64,000 bases of DNA from Deroplatys truncata (lineage: Eukaryota; Arthropoda; Insecta; Mantodea; Mantidae), in the NCBI GenBank assembly GCA_030765065.1, contig CM060990.1:217225290-217289289 (forward strand), written 5' to 3'. How positions within the stretch are numbered: the stretch's first letter is position 1; every line of letters begins with the position of its first letter. A program made the position numbers and the translations under genes. The notes below the pieces were generated by a model. That model was not told where the DNA came from. It was given only the letters and a program-made list of their open reading frames with translations, and made no database searches. This document shows, piece after piece, positions 11,371 through 23,029 of this stretch.

Positions 11371-12849
11371 ACAGAAGCAGGTTGTTGTGTTAATGTTTTC
11401 ACTATATATGAATATTTTTAATGGTAATCTTTGAGAATACAGCTTTTTTATCGCTCTATTCAATTTGTTGCAATAGGCAAGATTTAGTTGTTTTTAGCAA
11501 AATTAGTGTAAAGTGTGGTCAAGAATTGGTGCAAGTAGTGGTCAACTGCACATGCATTAGAACAATTATTCTTCAATTTGGATATATTACACACCACTAG
11601 TTTAACACTGAAAATTGTTATATTTATTCTGCAAAACAGGTTTCAAGCTCTGCTCTACATTAATTACTTTTCAAGTTTCTTCTAGTTTTGTGTATATTGC
11701 ATTTATCAAATAAATAAAACACCTTAAATGGTCGATTACTGGTTGTGTCACCATATGTTCCAGTGATGGAAAGACAACAAAAGATAATAGAGATGAATTG
11801 CAGTTATATGAGAAAAATTTTATTTAATTACAATTACTTGACAAAATGCAAATGTTAGAAACTAACTTACTTTTTTCCTTTAGCAACCTTTTGCATATGA
11901 AAGGTGGAGAATATATTTTATTCCACTCAAAAATTTGCTATCAGAATTTCGAGAGAACTACATGTTTCGAAATCCATGAACCCAAAAAGAGCATTTTTAG
12001 AAAAGTATGGGTAGAAGAGAGAGGAGGGGAGAGTATATTTTCATTCATGTCATTAACTTCTTATATAAAAAAAAAATTAAAATCTCTATATAATTACATA
12101 CTACTAAAGATTTGTTTACACTTCAAAATGCATTACTTAGCAAAACATTTTAATATATTTTCCAAATGCATCATAATGCTTGTTACAGAGCAAGGAAATT
12201 GCTGCTGTGTATGGTATTTGTTAGTGCAATTAAAAAAAATTATTACTATTATTATTTATTATAACATGATTTATGGTTATAAGCAAACTTTTTGCAACAT
12301 GCTGAATATACCTAGTTGAAACAAGGTTTCTCCATTCTAAATATCAGGCAAATTCTAATAACTTATGCCATGTTTTCCTTTGATTCTCCATGGTTTTAAA
12401 GAATATGAATACATATTTCTTTGATATTATTGAGATGTGTAGAGCAGTGTATTGGCAGTTATAAGAGGTTCAAAGTCTGCTTGTGCAAGATTTGTGAAGC
12501 ATGTGACATGATCAGTGTATTCCTTTAAGTTAGATGGAGATCATCATAAGGTGATGCCAAAGACAATGACTGTTTGTGGGATGACTGATATTTTTCTCTT
12601 ACTACCAGCTGAAATGAATTTGATTTATTAATGTAATGTATATTTTAAGATAAACCAAAATGTATGAAGTACAGAATGATGCCTAGTATCACAGGTTTTA
12701 AGATGAACCTTATTTCATTACACCATGTATACAGATAGGGAACTGAGTCAAGTACAGTTTGTAGTAATCGTTCAGCAGTTACAATATTCTAAATTGCTAT
12801 TACAGCCTCTCAGATTGTGTTGAGTTGAAATCTCTGTTCCATTTTTCAG
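11371..12849. other. Non-coding, upstream SdhA intron sequence
   Basis: AT-rich DNA up to the splice acceptor of the first visible SdhA exon. The last bases before 12850 form a pyrimidine tract ending TTTTTCAG. An open frame at 11846-12319 has no recognisable motif and I treat it as chance. I found no transit-peptide exon. Confidence 0.6.
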
Positions 12850-13168
12850 ATATCTCGTGATTACCCAGTTGTGGATCACACATTTGATGCAGTTGTTGTT
12901 GGTGCAGGAGGAGCAGGTTTGAGAGCAGCTTTTGGACTTGTTGCAGAAGGGTTCAATACAGCAGTGATTACGAAACTGTTTCCCACTCGTTCCCATACAG
13001 TAGCTGCACAGGGTGGCATAAATGCAGCTCTGGGAAATATGGAAGAGGACAACTGGCAGTGGCATATGTACGATACTGTGAAGGGATCTGATTGGTTAGG
13101 AGATCAGGATGCTATTCATTACATGACAAGAGAGGCTCCCAAGGCTGTAATAGAACTTGAGAACTATG
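12850..13168 (+). CDS. SdhA: SdhA exon: succinate dehydrogenase flavoprotein subunit, FAD-binding part
   Basis: SdhA is the catalytic subunit of mitochondrial complex II. It oxidises succinate to fumarate with covalently bound FAD. This internal exon starts after a pyrimidine tract and AG at 12848-12849 and ends before GTAAGT at 13169. It encodes [20 protein letters not shown] and onward: the dinucleotide-binding [16 protein letters not shown], then [20 protein letters not shown], whose histidine is the FAD attachment site in the family, then [13 protein letters not shown] and ELENYG. It is 319 nt long and leaves one base of the final glycine codon, so the intron is phase 1. There is no premature stop. 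The preceding mitochondrial transit-peptide exon is not visible in the window. Confidence 0.95.
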
Positions 13169-13653
13169 GTAAGTTGAAGTGTAGTTTTCAAACCTGAATG
13201 GTGAAAACTAGAAAATTGCAAATATTTATTTCCAGTTTTTGTACTAAAACAAGTAGAAAAATTTTGAACATTAATTCAAGATTTCAAAAGTGCCATTTAA
13301 AACTATATTTGTGACCTTAACCCTTTGCATTTGGAATGCAGGAATAACGCAGTGTCTGGAGATGAGTTAAACTTAATTACCAGCTGAGAATTTGTGGCTA
13401 GATCTATCTAATGCTTTGCACAGTCGTTAGATATCAGTAGTGTGCAAGGATGCTATTTGTAGCTAGTTAAAACATGTTTAAGGGGGATTCCCAGCCACAA
13501 GTTCAGGGTTGTACACCTGTCTGTGTGAGTAGTTCTGCTTTTCTTTCTTTGCATGATATGCGAAGATGGCATCAGAATAGAACACTGGCAAGTAGTGAAA
13601 TAATGGCATTGTTCATTGAATTCAATGAGGATTCTTTTTAGTTCAAGTTATTT
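13169..13653. other. Intron sequence without recognisable element
   Basis: I see no gene or repeat between the SdhA splice donor and the GGA microsatellite. Confidence 0.5.
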
Positions 13654-13738
13654 GGAGGAGGAGGAGGAGGAGGAGGAGGAGGAGGAGGAGGAGGAGGAGG
13701 AGGAGGAGGAGGAGGAGGAGGAGGAGGAGGAGGAGGAG
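13654..13738 (+). repeat. (GGA)n microsatellite, about 28 units
   Basis: An uninterrupted GGA triplet run of 85 bases. It produces artefactual poly-Glu and poly-Pro frames on the two strands. The strand asymmetry (pure purine on +) could allow triplex or G-rich structures. That is inference. Confidence 0.97.
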
Positions 13739-13964
13739 ACACTCCACAGCAAGTTGGGTGCAACAAAGGTTCAGTTGACTTTAGTGATGAGTGACCCATA
13801 ACCAGGGTTAGGTAGTTCATGCATTTGCATATTTTTTTTCAAAGCATGTTATGATATACGGATAAATTATTTTCATGAACTATGAATTTTCTAGTGGTCT
13901 GAGTGATTTTTATTGGGCATATAATTGCATATTTTTTAAATAACTGCATCATATTTAGTAATAA

Positions 13965-15292
13965 TAATAATGATAATAATGAATAATTTATTTGAGCACT
14001 AAGTTATTACATATTTAGACTGCCTTCTCTATTTGGCCCTGGCCACTAAGATGAGCAGTCGTTGTGAATTACAATTACATGTTGATACATTTAGTAGCTC
14101 TTATATTTATTTACATTATTTTTCCTCTTTTAACCATCCATATCCATTTATTTTTTACTTTCATTAAGTATTTACCCATATTTTTACAGTTTTTATCTAG
14201 AATTGTATGTATATCTTTATTCCTATTCATTCCATACCATAAACTCTCTTTTCTCCAAATCTCTGTTTCTTTGCATTCAAATATAAGATGTTGTATATCT
14301 TCACTTTCCCCGCATAATGGACATTCACCTTGTGCATAGCCGTTTCGCTTCCCTTTTAGTCTCCATATTCCTGCCCTTAACCATGCTATACCTCCTCTTT
14401 CTTCTTTATTTGTGTTGTCTACATATTTCTCTCTTTCCCAGTGTTTTTTTATGTTAACATAAAAAATCAAAGATCTCTTCTCAGTTATCTGACTAAATAA
14501 TTGTTGTATCTTGATGTCCTCAAATCTTCTTCTAATACTCTTCCAAAAACCTTTGTGATTTGCCTCTCTTTTCCTCCAAACATCTCCCATGCCATTATTC
14601 TCAAGGTTATTTCTTAGTTCATTTACTCAGCCCGTATTTCTTAAGCTAGTTTCTTGGTATTTTAGATATTGTTGTAATAAATTATTGTCGTCAGAATTGA
14701 AGATCCTGTGCCAATATTTCAAGGCTCTCTCCATAACCATTCCTTTTCTTGTTACTCGTCCCATTTCAATTTGAGCCACTTCATTTGCTGTAGCTGTTGG
14801 CAACCCTAGTACTTCCTTACAGAATATTCTGTGGACCATGTCCACCACTTCCCACCCATTTTCCAGCCCCCATATTTCAATCCTATATAACATTCGTGCC
14901 TCAACCACTGAATTATATAATCTTTCCAACCATTTCATCTCCAACTCTGGCATTTTAAATAAACATTGTCTAACAGCTGTCATTGCTGCTCTCCCCTTTG
15001 CCAGAGCTGATCTCTTCTGTTTCTCCCATTTACCTCCTGCATCTATATTTATCCCTAAGTAGGTAGTACAGTCTCGCACCACTTTATATTCATTTCTCCC
15101 TTTACTCCATCTCTCTTGTTTACCAAATTTCCCTCCTTTTTTAAACACTACAGTTTGTGTTTTCCTTTTCATTTACTTTTAGTCCCCATTCTATACAGTA
15201 TTTATCTATTTCTTGTAAGGACAATTTTAGTCCATTTACTGTAATGGATGCCACTACTAAGTCATCTGCAAAGAGGAGACCAGGTATCTGTT
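13965..15292 (-). mobile_element. LINE B: 5'-truncated LINE inserted in the hAT element
   Basis: A 15-bp duplication CATATTTAGTAATAA flanks the insert (13950-13964 and 15293-15307). On the - strand it begins inside the RT at QIPGLLFADDLVVASI (15290 down) and runs through the C-terminal region (15172-14627: KWEKQKRSALAKGRAAMTAV, GLPTATANEVAQIE) to the knuckle CPLCGESEDIQHLIFEC (14590-14111 frame). The 3' tail is an ATT-rich microsatellite next to the duplication. It is 5'-truncated, as is usual for target-primed insertion. It belongs to the same broad family as LINE A but to a different subfamily. Confidence 0.93.
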
Positions 15293-15645
15293 CATATTTA
15301 GTAATAAAATGTTTATTTGGCATATTTTAGCACCTAAACGGGAAATATTTTTTAAAATGAGTTATTTTGGTTAAATGGTCAACTTGTTTTTCTGTGAATG
15401 GATGCTAACAAAAGGATCCTGTTTCACCCTGTGTCAATGTCACTCAGGCAAGTGATTCATGATCATTGATCACGTGAAGAGTGAGTGATGCAATGCTTTT
15501 AAGAATCATGTGATGGCTTGCCTTTAAGATAGGGAAATCCCTGCTGTACTGGGGAATAGATTAAGCAATAAGGCAGTGTGTTGATCAAGCAGCCACTGCA
15601 GCCAATTTGTTTATGACAATTGACGACGTGATATGAATACATACA

Positions 15646-17577
15646 GTGTTAAATATGCCGAAGGTGAAACCAAGTAATGTGAGCAGACTTAGGAGTTTAC
15701 AAAGTGAATTTTCTAGTGATCTTATTAGTACAGATGGTAGACTCTTACACTGTAAGGCATGTGAAAAAAATATTGGGAGTGAAAAACGGTTTCAGGTCGT
15801 TCAACATATTAATACTGCAAAGCACAGGGAAATGATTTTGAAAAAAAGTGACAAGTGAAAGTGTCCAACATCTACTAGTCGACTGTATGGGAAGTAGAGT
15901 TACACAGTTTTCATATGACCTTTGTGAAGCATTCCCAGCAGCTGACATACCGTTATGGAAAATAAATAACCAAATTTTGCGTAATTTTTTAGAAAAGTAC
16001 ACCAAGCAACACGTGCCTGACCAAAGTACCTTACATAAAACATACATCCCTCGTTACAACAATGTAATGTCTACCTTGCAAACTAGTTAGCAATTGAGTT
16101 TCTCTGGATCTCAATAGATGAAACTGATGTAGAAGGACGTTTCGTTGCAAATGTAATAGTGGGTGTTTTCTTTAATCAGCAAGAAACAGTTGTGCCCTAT
16201 CTCTTAACTTGCTCTCAGTTAGAAGTTACTAACAGTGCATCAGTGAGCCAACTTGTGATTGACTCTATGAAATTAATATGACCTGGTGATATAAAATATG
16301 ACAATGTACTTTTATTTTTAACTGATGCAGCAAGCTATATGATCAAAGCAGGGAAAACACTAAGAGAAATTTTTCCTAAGAGCATTCATTTAATTTGTCT
16401 TATTCATGTCCTTCATCGCATTGCAGAAACAATTAGGTTATGTTTTCCTAAAGTAGATAAGTTAATCTGGGTGGTGCCGTGGCTGAGTGGTTAGACCGCT
16501 CGCCTCCCACCGAGGTGGCCCGGGTTCAATCCCAGGGACTTGCATGTGGGATTTGTGGTGGATGAAGCGGCATCTGGGCGGGTTTTCTCCGGGTTCTCTG
16601 GTTTCCCCCGCCATTCATTCCACCAACTGCTCCATCATCACCTTTCTTTTCATCCATTTCACCCACATTTCGTTTCATCTACTTCCTTCATCCCATACCA
16701 GGCATCGGGCTGATCACCCATCCTGGATGCTCTGTCTGATCCATGAGTGTCTGCTCCTCGACGGGCCTCTGACCCCAGGCACCCACTTGTAAGTCCTAGG
16801 GGGTATAAGTCCTACATAAGAGGAGGGTAAACAGATAATGAATGAAAGAATGAAAAGATAAGTTAATCTCTAATGTGAAAAATGTGTTTTTTAAATCTGC
16901 ATCTAGGGTCCAGCTGTTCAAAAAGATGGAGCCTAATATTCTGCTACCACCTGAACCCTTTTTAACCCATTGGGGGAGTTGAATAACAGCTGTATTGTAT
17001 TATGCTAAACATTTAGCATCAGTCAGAAGAGTTATTAATTCATTAGAATCAAATGATGCTGTTTCAATTCATATAGCACAGAATGCTTTCTCAGATGAAG
17101 AGCTTGAAGGAAATCTTGCCTTTATATTAACACATTTTTCCAATATACCTGCAGCAATTAAAACCCTGGAAACAACAGGTCTTCCCTTAAATCAGTCATT
17201 AAATGTATTTGATACTACCATTTCTGCTTTGGTGTCCATTCCGGGTAATGTAGAGCAGAAAATAAAAGACAAAATAAACTATGTTTTTTTTAAAGAAATC
17301 CTGGTATAAACAAATCTCCAAAATACGAGACATTCTTGGAGGAAAGCCCTTAGGAATACCTGAAGACTTGTCTCTTTCTGTGGAACAACTATCAACTTTT
17401 AAGTATCCACCAATATCCTCGTGTGACGTTGAAACAAGTTTTTCAAGATACAAAAGTATATTGAGAGACAACAGACGAAGATATACCATGGAAAGTCTCC
17501 ATCATGCAGCAGTGGTAAATTGTAATTCATCTTTCAATTTGGATGTGGAGTCATGTGCATCTACTTCTCAGCAATAA
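15646..17577 (+). pseudogene. hAT transposase with CGBP1-like zinc finger, broken
   Basis: The N-terminus at 15646-15855 carries CKACEKNIGSEKRFQVVQH with a following H, a BED-like finger also seen in CGG-repeat-binding-protein-1-like hAT proteins. Then come FSYDLCEAFPAADIPLWK (about 15910), WISIDETDVEGRFVANVIVG (about 16105, first catalytic D), LFLTDAASYMIKAG (about 16310, second D), HLICLIHVLHRIAETIR (about 16390) and, after the SINE, ETSFSRYKSILRDNRR (about 17430, catalytic E). Stops, at least one frameshift near 17290, and the SINE at 16469-16855 inactivate it. The order and the D-D-E residues support the family firmly. Confidence 0.88.
16469..16855 (+). mobile_element. tRNA-derived SINE with 14-bp target duplication
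   Basis: A perfect duplication AGATAAGTTAATCT lies at 16455-16468 and 16856-16869. The head has Pol III box A (TGGCTGAGTGG) and box B (GGTTCAATCCC) like a class II tRNA. A conserved middle (GGGTTTTCTCCGGGTTCTC, then TTTCCCCC) follows. The 3' end is a short TGAATGAA-type repeat. It sits in the hAT transposase reading frame. Because it lacks a tRNA acceptor stem and continues for about 300 bases, it is not a tRNA gene. Confidence 0.92.
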
Positions 17578-17773
17578 ATGTAACTTTCTATGCGCACATT
17601 GTCTTTAAATATAATAATTTTTAGGGCATATTTTGCACATTTTAAGGGCATATTTGCATGCATATTACAAGAGCTTTTAGAGCATGAACTTCCTAACCCT
17701 GCCCATAACACGTGGTGTTACCAGCACTGGTACTTTGACAAGCCCATTTCCATCCATATAAGTGTTTCAAACT

Positions 17774-18650
17774 TGAGGCAGTATTTTATATCACAACACT
17801 GTGAATGCGAGAGTGATTGTAGTGTAAATTAACATTATTGTATAACAATGATTTTAGATGTTTGTTAACTATAAGCATTGTTAGGAAATAAGTTTACACG
17901 GCCTCACGGAAACTGACAATAGGAGTGGGTAACAATGAAGCGAGGGGGTGAGTTGTTTATCACTTAGAAGAGACAAACAAATGACGTCAGGGTAGCGTGC
18001 CTTTCTTTAGAAATGGAGGGAATATCTTCCCTAGAGTATATGTGTTTGTAATTTTGATTGGCTTATAAAATAGATGCTAATATTGGCGCAATTTATTAAC
18101 CAATAGCATCTCTATTATAATGTTTAGGCATATCGGGGTGAGGGAGTATAAATTCTTGAGCCATAGGCAAGTATCGCGCAGTTCTACAGAATCATTCACA
18201 AGGTAAACGTCGCGCAGTTCTAAGAAATAGCTCTCGTGAGTTACACGTCTGGCAGTTCTAAGGAAGCATTCACGAAGTACACATTACGCAATTCTACAGA
18301 ATCTCTCGCGTCGAAAAGTTAGTTGCAAATGTGAAATACGTGAATTAATAGTGCGCGGCAAATAAGTGATTATAGTTACATTTGAAAATATAACAGTTTC
18401 AGTCAGGCGTGTATCAAGATTAAATATGTGAAATTAATTAAGTGTGACGGCAATAAAAGTGTAAAAACAAATTCTTTTATCGGTGTTATCTTTTAGTAAC
18501 AACTCCTTTCCGTTTACACACCCTGCTCAAGAGATATTTGCTCGACTGAGTAATAATAGCTAGCCGGAGGACAAAGAACCCAAAATTCAAAATAGTAAAA
18601 CAATAACAGGCACTCAGCAAATAAGGTAACACGAACAGATTACTGTGACA
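17774..18650 (+). repeat. 5' LTR of the deleted Gypsy-like element
   Basis: 877 bp, matched by 20766-21650. It has a TATA box (TATAAAT, 18147-18153) and a poly(A) signal AATAAA at 18452-18457. It ends TGTGACA. Confidence 0.9.
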
Positions 18651-18653
18651 AAT

Positions 18654-18673
18654 TGGCTCCCAGAACATGGGGC
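18654..18673 (+). promoter_or_regulatory. Primer-binding-site-like sequence
   Basis: TGGCTCCCAGAACATGGGGC, three bases after the 5' LTR. It resembles the complement of a lysine tRNA 3' end (TGGCGCCCAACGTGGGGC), with two extra bases and substitutions. The primer tRNA is inferred, not proven. Confidence 0.6.
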
Positions 18674-19013
18674 GAAATAACCAGGAAGGGGCGAGATAAC
18701 CAGAACATGGAGTGAATGGAGCAGTGCAATTAACTACAAGACGCAGGTCCCAGAAACAACCACCAGAACGACCGACGACGCGGATGAGAGGACATCAGCA
18801 ACTACGAGAATAGATGACAACAGTGGAATTCGACACCAAGACAGCGAGACGACAAGGATTCATCATACTGCGACGCAGAGGCGACATATACATCTAGGAG
18901 AGAGGGGCAGGAAACTGGACATCAAAACATCATCAGATAGCATCATAAAGGTTAGAAAATTGTAAATTTTATGTGTATCATAAAGCAAACAAACAAAAAT
19001 TGTGAAAGATTAA

Positions 19014-20121
19014 ATGTTGTTGAGAAACGGAAGGATTAAGAAAACAATGTCTACTAATAATACTGAAGAAATAATTATGGAAGGGGATAATGTAACAGCT
19101 GTAATTCAATGCAGGTTACGGAAAATAGCTCAAACAATGTAGAATTTGAGGGAGGAAATATTAGTGAAGAAAGTGAGAATAGAATAGCAGGTCATTCAAC
19201 TAAAACATCTGGGATTGTAAACATTTCAGGGCAGATAGCCGATGACAGAGATAGATATATTAGACATGTGGGTCAGAGTATTGTACCAAACAGGGGTGAA
19301 TGACTGTAACGGGTGGTGAAAATGAAGGTTCACAAAGAGATGTAAATACAGTAGGAAATGTTAATTTTGATGCTGGTATGATGATGGAAATGATGAGAAA
19401 TTTTCTTGAAACATTAAATAAGAGTATTACTGACCAATTAGAAAAAAAAATAGAACAAAAACTAACTCAGAATCTTGAAAAGAGGAATAGGAAAATAATG
19501 GAAGAATTTGAAAAGAAATTTATGAAGCTAGATAGTAGTATGCCAAGATTTAGAGATGAAAATCAGGAAATAATAGCAAGGGAGATGGGAAAATTTTCAA
19601 AGAAAATATCAGACATGAGCAGGGAATTATCTAACCAAAACAGTGAGATTGATACTAAGTTTGAACATGTTAATGTAAAATGTTCAGAGTTAGGAGGTCG
19701 AATGAGTAGCATTTCAAGTGAGCTAAGAGAGATGAATGCAGATTTAATTCAGGTGGAAGTTAATTTCAGAGGGGAGATATCTGAAATTCAGAAGGAGTTG
19801 GGAACACAAAGAAATAAGTTGTCCGAAGAAGTTAAAGTTTTGTCTATAAATTTGAATCAAAAACTAACTTCTGAAATTAACAAGCACCAAGCTGTTCAAA
19901 ATGAAAACTCCAATCCAGTACAGTTTATTGCAGACTTGTCAGAGTACCTTCAAATTAAAAAGATACCGGAAGCATTGAAAATGATAGTTGTTAAAAGATG
20001 TTTGGACCAGAAGACTTTAGATTGGCGACAAATGGTATCAGGGGGCGAAATTTCATATGAATCCTTTAAGCTATTCATGAACAGATTTTGGAACATCACA
20101 ATAAAGCATAGAATAGAGTAA
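19014..20121 (+). pseudogene. Shortened, frameshifted gag of the deleted element
   Basis: It starts MLLRNGRIKKTMSTNNTEEI, parallel to the gag of the complete element. A 4-base loss (TTAG relative to that copy) near 19098 shifts the frame, and it continues from 19109 and then 19300. The coiled-coil part is shorter and lacks the 22-residue repeats. A further deletion joins NKHQAVQNEN directly to SNPVQFIADLSEYL. It keeps EALKMIVVKRCLDQKTLDW and stops after IKHRIE at 20121, before the rest of gag. Confidence 0.85.
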
Positions 20122-20765
20122 TGTTTAGCCAGGGACAATTTGATTCACGAGAGGGAATAGCAATGACCGCAAAAAAAAAAAAAAAAAATGTAAGAGGGTT
20201 GACTATGTATATATATCATAAGGAAGGATAAATAAATGCAGGACAGAAATAAATGTTTAAAGGGGAAAAAGAACATTTTCTTAGTAAACTGTAGCCACAT
20301 TTGAAATGAAGCATGTAATAAGGACAAATTAACGTCATATGAAAATAAAAGTATGTAGATATAATTCAAAGAGTATTGCGAATGTCAAGTACAAAACAAT
20401 AACAAATGGTAAAGATAATTAAAGCCAAACATTTATGTAGCACACACATAATGTTAAATTATGTCTAGAATTAAGAGATGTAAATATATTTGTGTAGAGG
20501 ATGAATATTTTGGTAAATATGTTCAATAATTACAAAATGAACCAGGTTAAAAATCTTGAGTATATAAATTTTTATGTCAATAACCTGAGAAAGTATAACC
20601 ATTTTGTAACAGTGACCTAAATAGTTCAGGGTAGGTATATAAACACATTAGACCCGAGCCAGTGAATAGTGGCGAGAAAAAGGCAAGATATACAACGTGT
20701 GTTAAATGCGTGTGCAGTGTTACGTGCAAGTGATAAATACCGTGTGTTGTTTCTAGTGGGGCATA

Positions 20766-21650
20766 TGAGGCAGTATTTTATATTACAACACTGTGAATGC
20801 CAGAGTGATTGTAGTGTAAATTAACATTATTGTATAACAATGATTTTAGATGTTTGTTAACTATAAGCATTGTTAGGAAATAAGTTTACATGGCCTCACT
20901 GAAACTGACAATAGGAGTGGGTAACAATGAAGCGAGGGGGTGAGTTGTTTATCACTTAGAAGAGACAAACAAATGATGTCAGGGTAGCGTGCCTTTCTTT
21001 AGAAATGGAGGGAATATCTTCCCTAGAGCATGTGTGTTTGTAATTTTGATTGGCTTATAAAATAGATGCTAATGTTGGCGCAATTTATTAACCAATAGCA
21101 GCTCTATTATAATGTTTAGGCATATCGGGGTGAGGGAGTATAAATTCTTGAGCCATAGGCAAGCATCGCGCAGTTCTACAGAATCATTCACAAGGTAAAC
21201 GTCGCGCAGTTCTAAGAAATATCTCTCGCGAGTTACACGTCAGGCAGTTCTAAGGAAGCATTCATGAAGTACACATTATGCAATTCTACAGAATCTCTCG
21301 CGTTGTAAAGTTAGTTACAAAATGTGAAATACGCGAATTAATAGTGCGCGGCAAATAAGTGATTGTAGTTACATTCGAAAATATAACAGTTTCAGTCAGG
21401 CGTGTATCAAGATTAAATATGTGAAATTAATTAAGTGTGACGGCAATATAAAAGTGTAAAAACAAATTCTTTTATCGGTGTTATCTTTTAGTAACAACTC
21501 CTTTCCGTTTACACACCCTACGCAAGAGATATTTGCTCGACTGAGTAATAACAGCTAGCCGGAGGACAAAGAACCCAAAATTCAAAATAGTAAAACAATA
21601 ACAGGCACTCAGCACAGCAAATAAGATAACACGAACAGATTACCGCGACA
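20766..21650 (+). repeat. 3' LTR of the deleted Gypsy-like element
   Basis: 885 bp, close to 17774-18650 with scattered substitutions and small indels. The TATA box is at 21139-21145. A purine-rich AGTGGGGCATA (20755-20765) stands directly before it as the likely polypurine tract. Confidence 0.9.
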
Positions 21651-21711
21651 AACTTTATAACAAAGAAAACATACTTAAGAGTGAACTTGTGTGTATGTAA
21701 TACCAACATTT

Positions 21712-21715
<4 letters not shown>

Positions 21716-21783
<68 letters not shown>
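21716..21783. repeat. (TA)n microsatellite, 34 units
   Basis: Sixty-eight bases of pure TA repeat, starting 66 bases after the LTR element. The YIYIYI frame across it is an artefact. Confidence 0.97.
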
Positions 21784-21784
<1 letters not shown>

Positions 21785-23029
21785 CTTTCAGCACACAGAA
21801 CTGTTTTGCATCCAGCAGCGTATTGAATTTTTTTAAAATCAGCGGTAATTATTGTTTATGTTTACACTTGAATTTGCTGCTCTTTGTTTCATTAAGGCTG
21901 TCATGTTAACAACATAGGAAACAGTGCTACAAATGGAGTAAAAAAAATCTAGTTTTATTTTCAGCATTTTCAGAGTATGGCCTTTTAATATGATGTACCA
22001 GAAGTCATTAAGATATTAAGTGCATTGCTTCACCTCAATTGGAAGGTTATCCAGATAATACCAGATATCATTTGACAAAGATTGGGTTTCAGTTCATCTT
22101 ATAGTGTAGAAATTTCAGGACTTAATATTAAAGATATGTTCACTGAAAATGCATATTGCTTTTTTATTTTTGTCATTTAAGTGCATACTATGAAAGGTTT
22201 TGCCACACTCATTTTCACATTTAGAATCCTTTTAAGAAAGTCTCCAAGAATGTGACATAAACTTGCCTTGTTGCATATATGAAGAGAGACTAATTAGTCA
22301 GGGTCTTCAGCTTCTCCACTAGTCTTGACTAGAGATAGGAAAAAGTTTTCTTTTTTTGAGCAACTGTTCTAGAAAAGTTAGGTGCCAAGTGACCATCTAA
22401 AATAATAGACGTAAAGTTGTGTTATGAGCCCATGAGTTCCACAGGAGATGTGGAGAGAGGGGACAATATAATGGTAGTTATGTAGCAAGGTCAGAAGCTA
22501 GCGATAATCAGGCTATACAATAAACATCAGTATCTGAATCAACATTCATCTGAAGGAGATGTTCCTAGCCTACTTTGCTCAATAAGGTGCCATATGTGCT
22601 CTAAGAAGTTTTGATATTGCTGTCCTTATCACAAAATCTGAATTTAAGAAATGTAAGATAGTGCATTTGAAAGGGCTTAGAATTATAAGTAGCATTATAG
22701 ACAAATTTGATGATGCTTTAAAAAAAAGTAGCATGTATGTCCAGTGACACAGGCTACCAAAAGAGCTGTGTGTTGTACTAATGCTTACATTTTGACAAAT
22801 GTAGAGAAGTTGTAAGGAGAAGAAAGAGCTGTGGTCCAGAGGAGGAAGCAGTATACTTAGCATTTCTGGAAAGCAAAGAAAAACTAGACCAGAACACAGT
22901 GTTGTGTAAATGAATGATGATGCTGTTATATGGCTAATAATACATGATTTTTATGTTCAAGAGAAACATGTCTTGACTAATTTTGAAGATTTGGAAGCTA
23001 GTAACAGTGATGTGTCATAATTTAAAATA
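21784..23029. other. No recognisable gene
   Basis: Ordinary AT-rich intron DNA. I checked both strands for transposase or RT blocks and recognised none. Confidence 0.5.

Larger units (their letters stand above)
13803..17701 (+). mobile_element. hAT transposon with 8-bp target duplication, carrying a LINE and a SINE
   Basis: The left end reads CAGGGTTAGGTAGTTCATGC. The right end, read on the other strand, is CAGGGTTAGGAAGTTCATGC, so the 20-bp terminal inverted repeats differ at one base. Both sides carry the 8-bp duplication CCCATAAC (13795-13802 and 17702-17709), as expected for hAT. Without the inserted LINE and SINE and their duplications the element is about 2.16 kb. It encodes a CGBP1-like-finger hAT transposase (15646-17577). 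Subterminal GCATATTTGCAT-like motifs occur near both ends. Confidence 0.93.
17774..21650 (+). mobile_element. Internally deleted Gypsy-like LTR retrotransposon
   Basis: LTRs lie at 17774-18650 and 20766-21650, starting TGAGGCAGTATTTTATAT and ending CA. The flanks carry a 4-bp duplication AACT (17770-17773 and 21651-21654). The inside holds a PBS-like site, a shortened gag and no pol. Compared with the complete element at 24882-33860, everything after about gag residue 520 through the end of pol is missing, with an A run at the junction (about 20168-20188). It is therefore a non-autonomous relative. It inserted 64 bp right of the hAT duplication. Confidence 0.92.

Noticed and set aside
11846-12319. 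157-residue open frame before the first SdhA exon
   Set aside because: There is no recognisable domain, the composition is AT-driven, and it lies in an intron or upstream region.
12871-13197. Bacterial sdhA from contamination or a recent transfer
   Set aside because: The two coding blocks are separated by an intron with standard splice sites, join in phase, and match the animal protein pattern.
13616-13820. Poly-glutamate and poly-proline open frames
   Set aside because: They are translations of the GGA microsatellite with no conserved flanks.
16487-16560. Possible tRNA gene
   Set aside because: Boxes A and B are present, but there is no acceptor stem pairing, the unit continues for over 300 bases, and it has a 14-bp target duplication. 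It is a SINE head.
21691-21909. Open frame with a long Tyr-Ile repeat
   Set aside because: It is a reading of the TA microsatellite.
22579-22863. 94-residue frame on the - strand
   Set aside because: No recognisable motif, and the neighbouring sequence shows no transposon structure.
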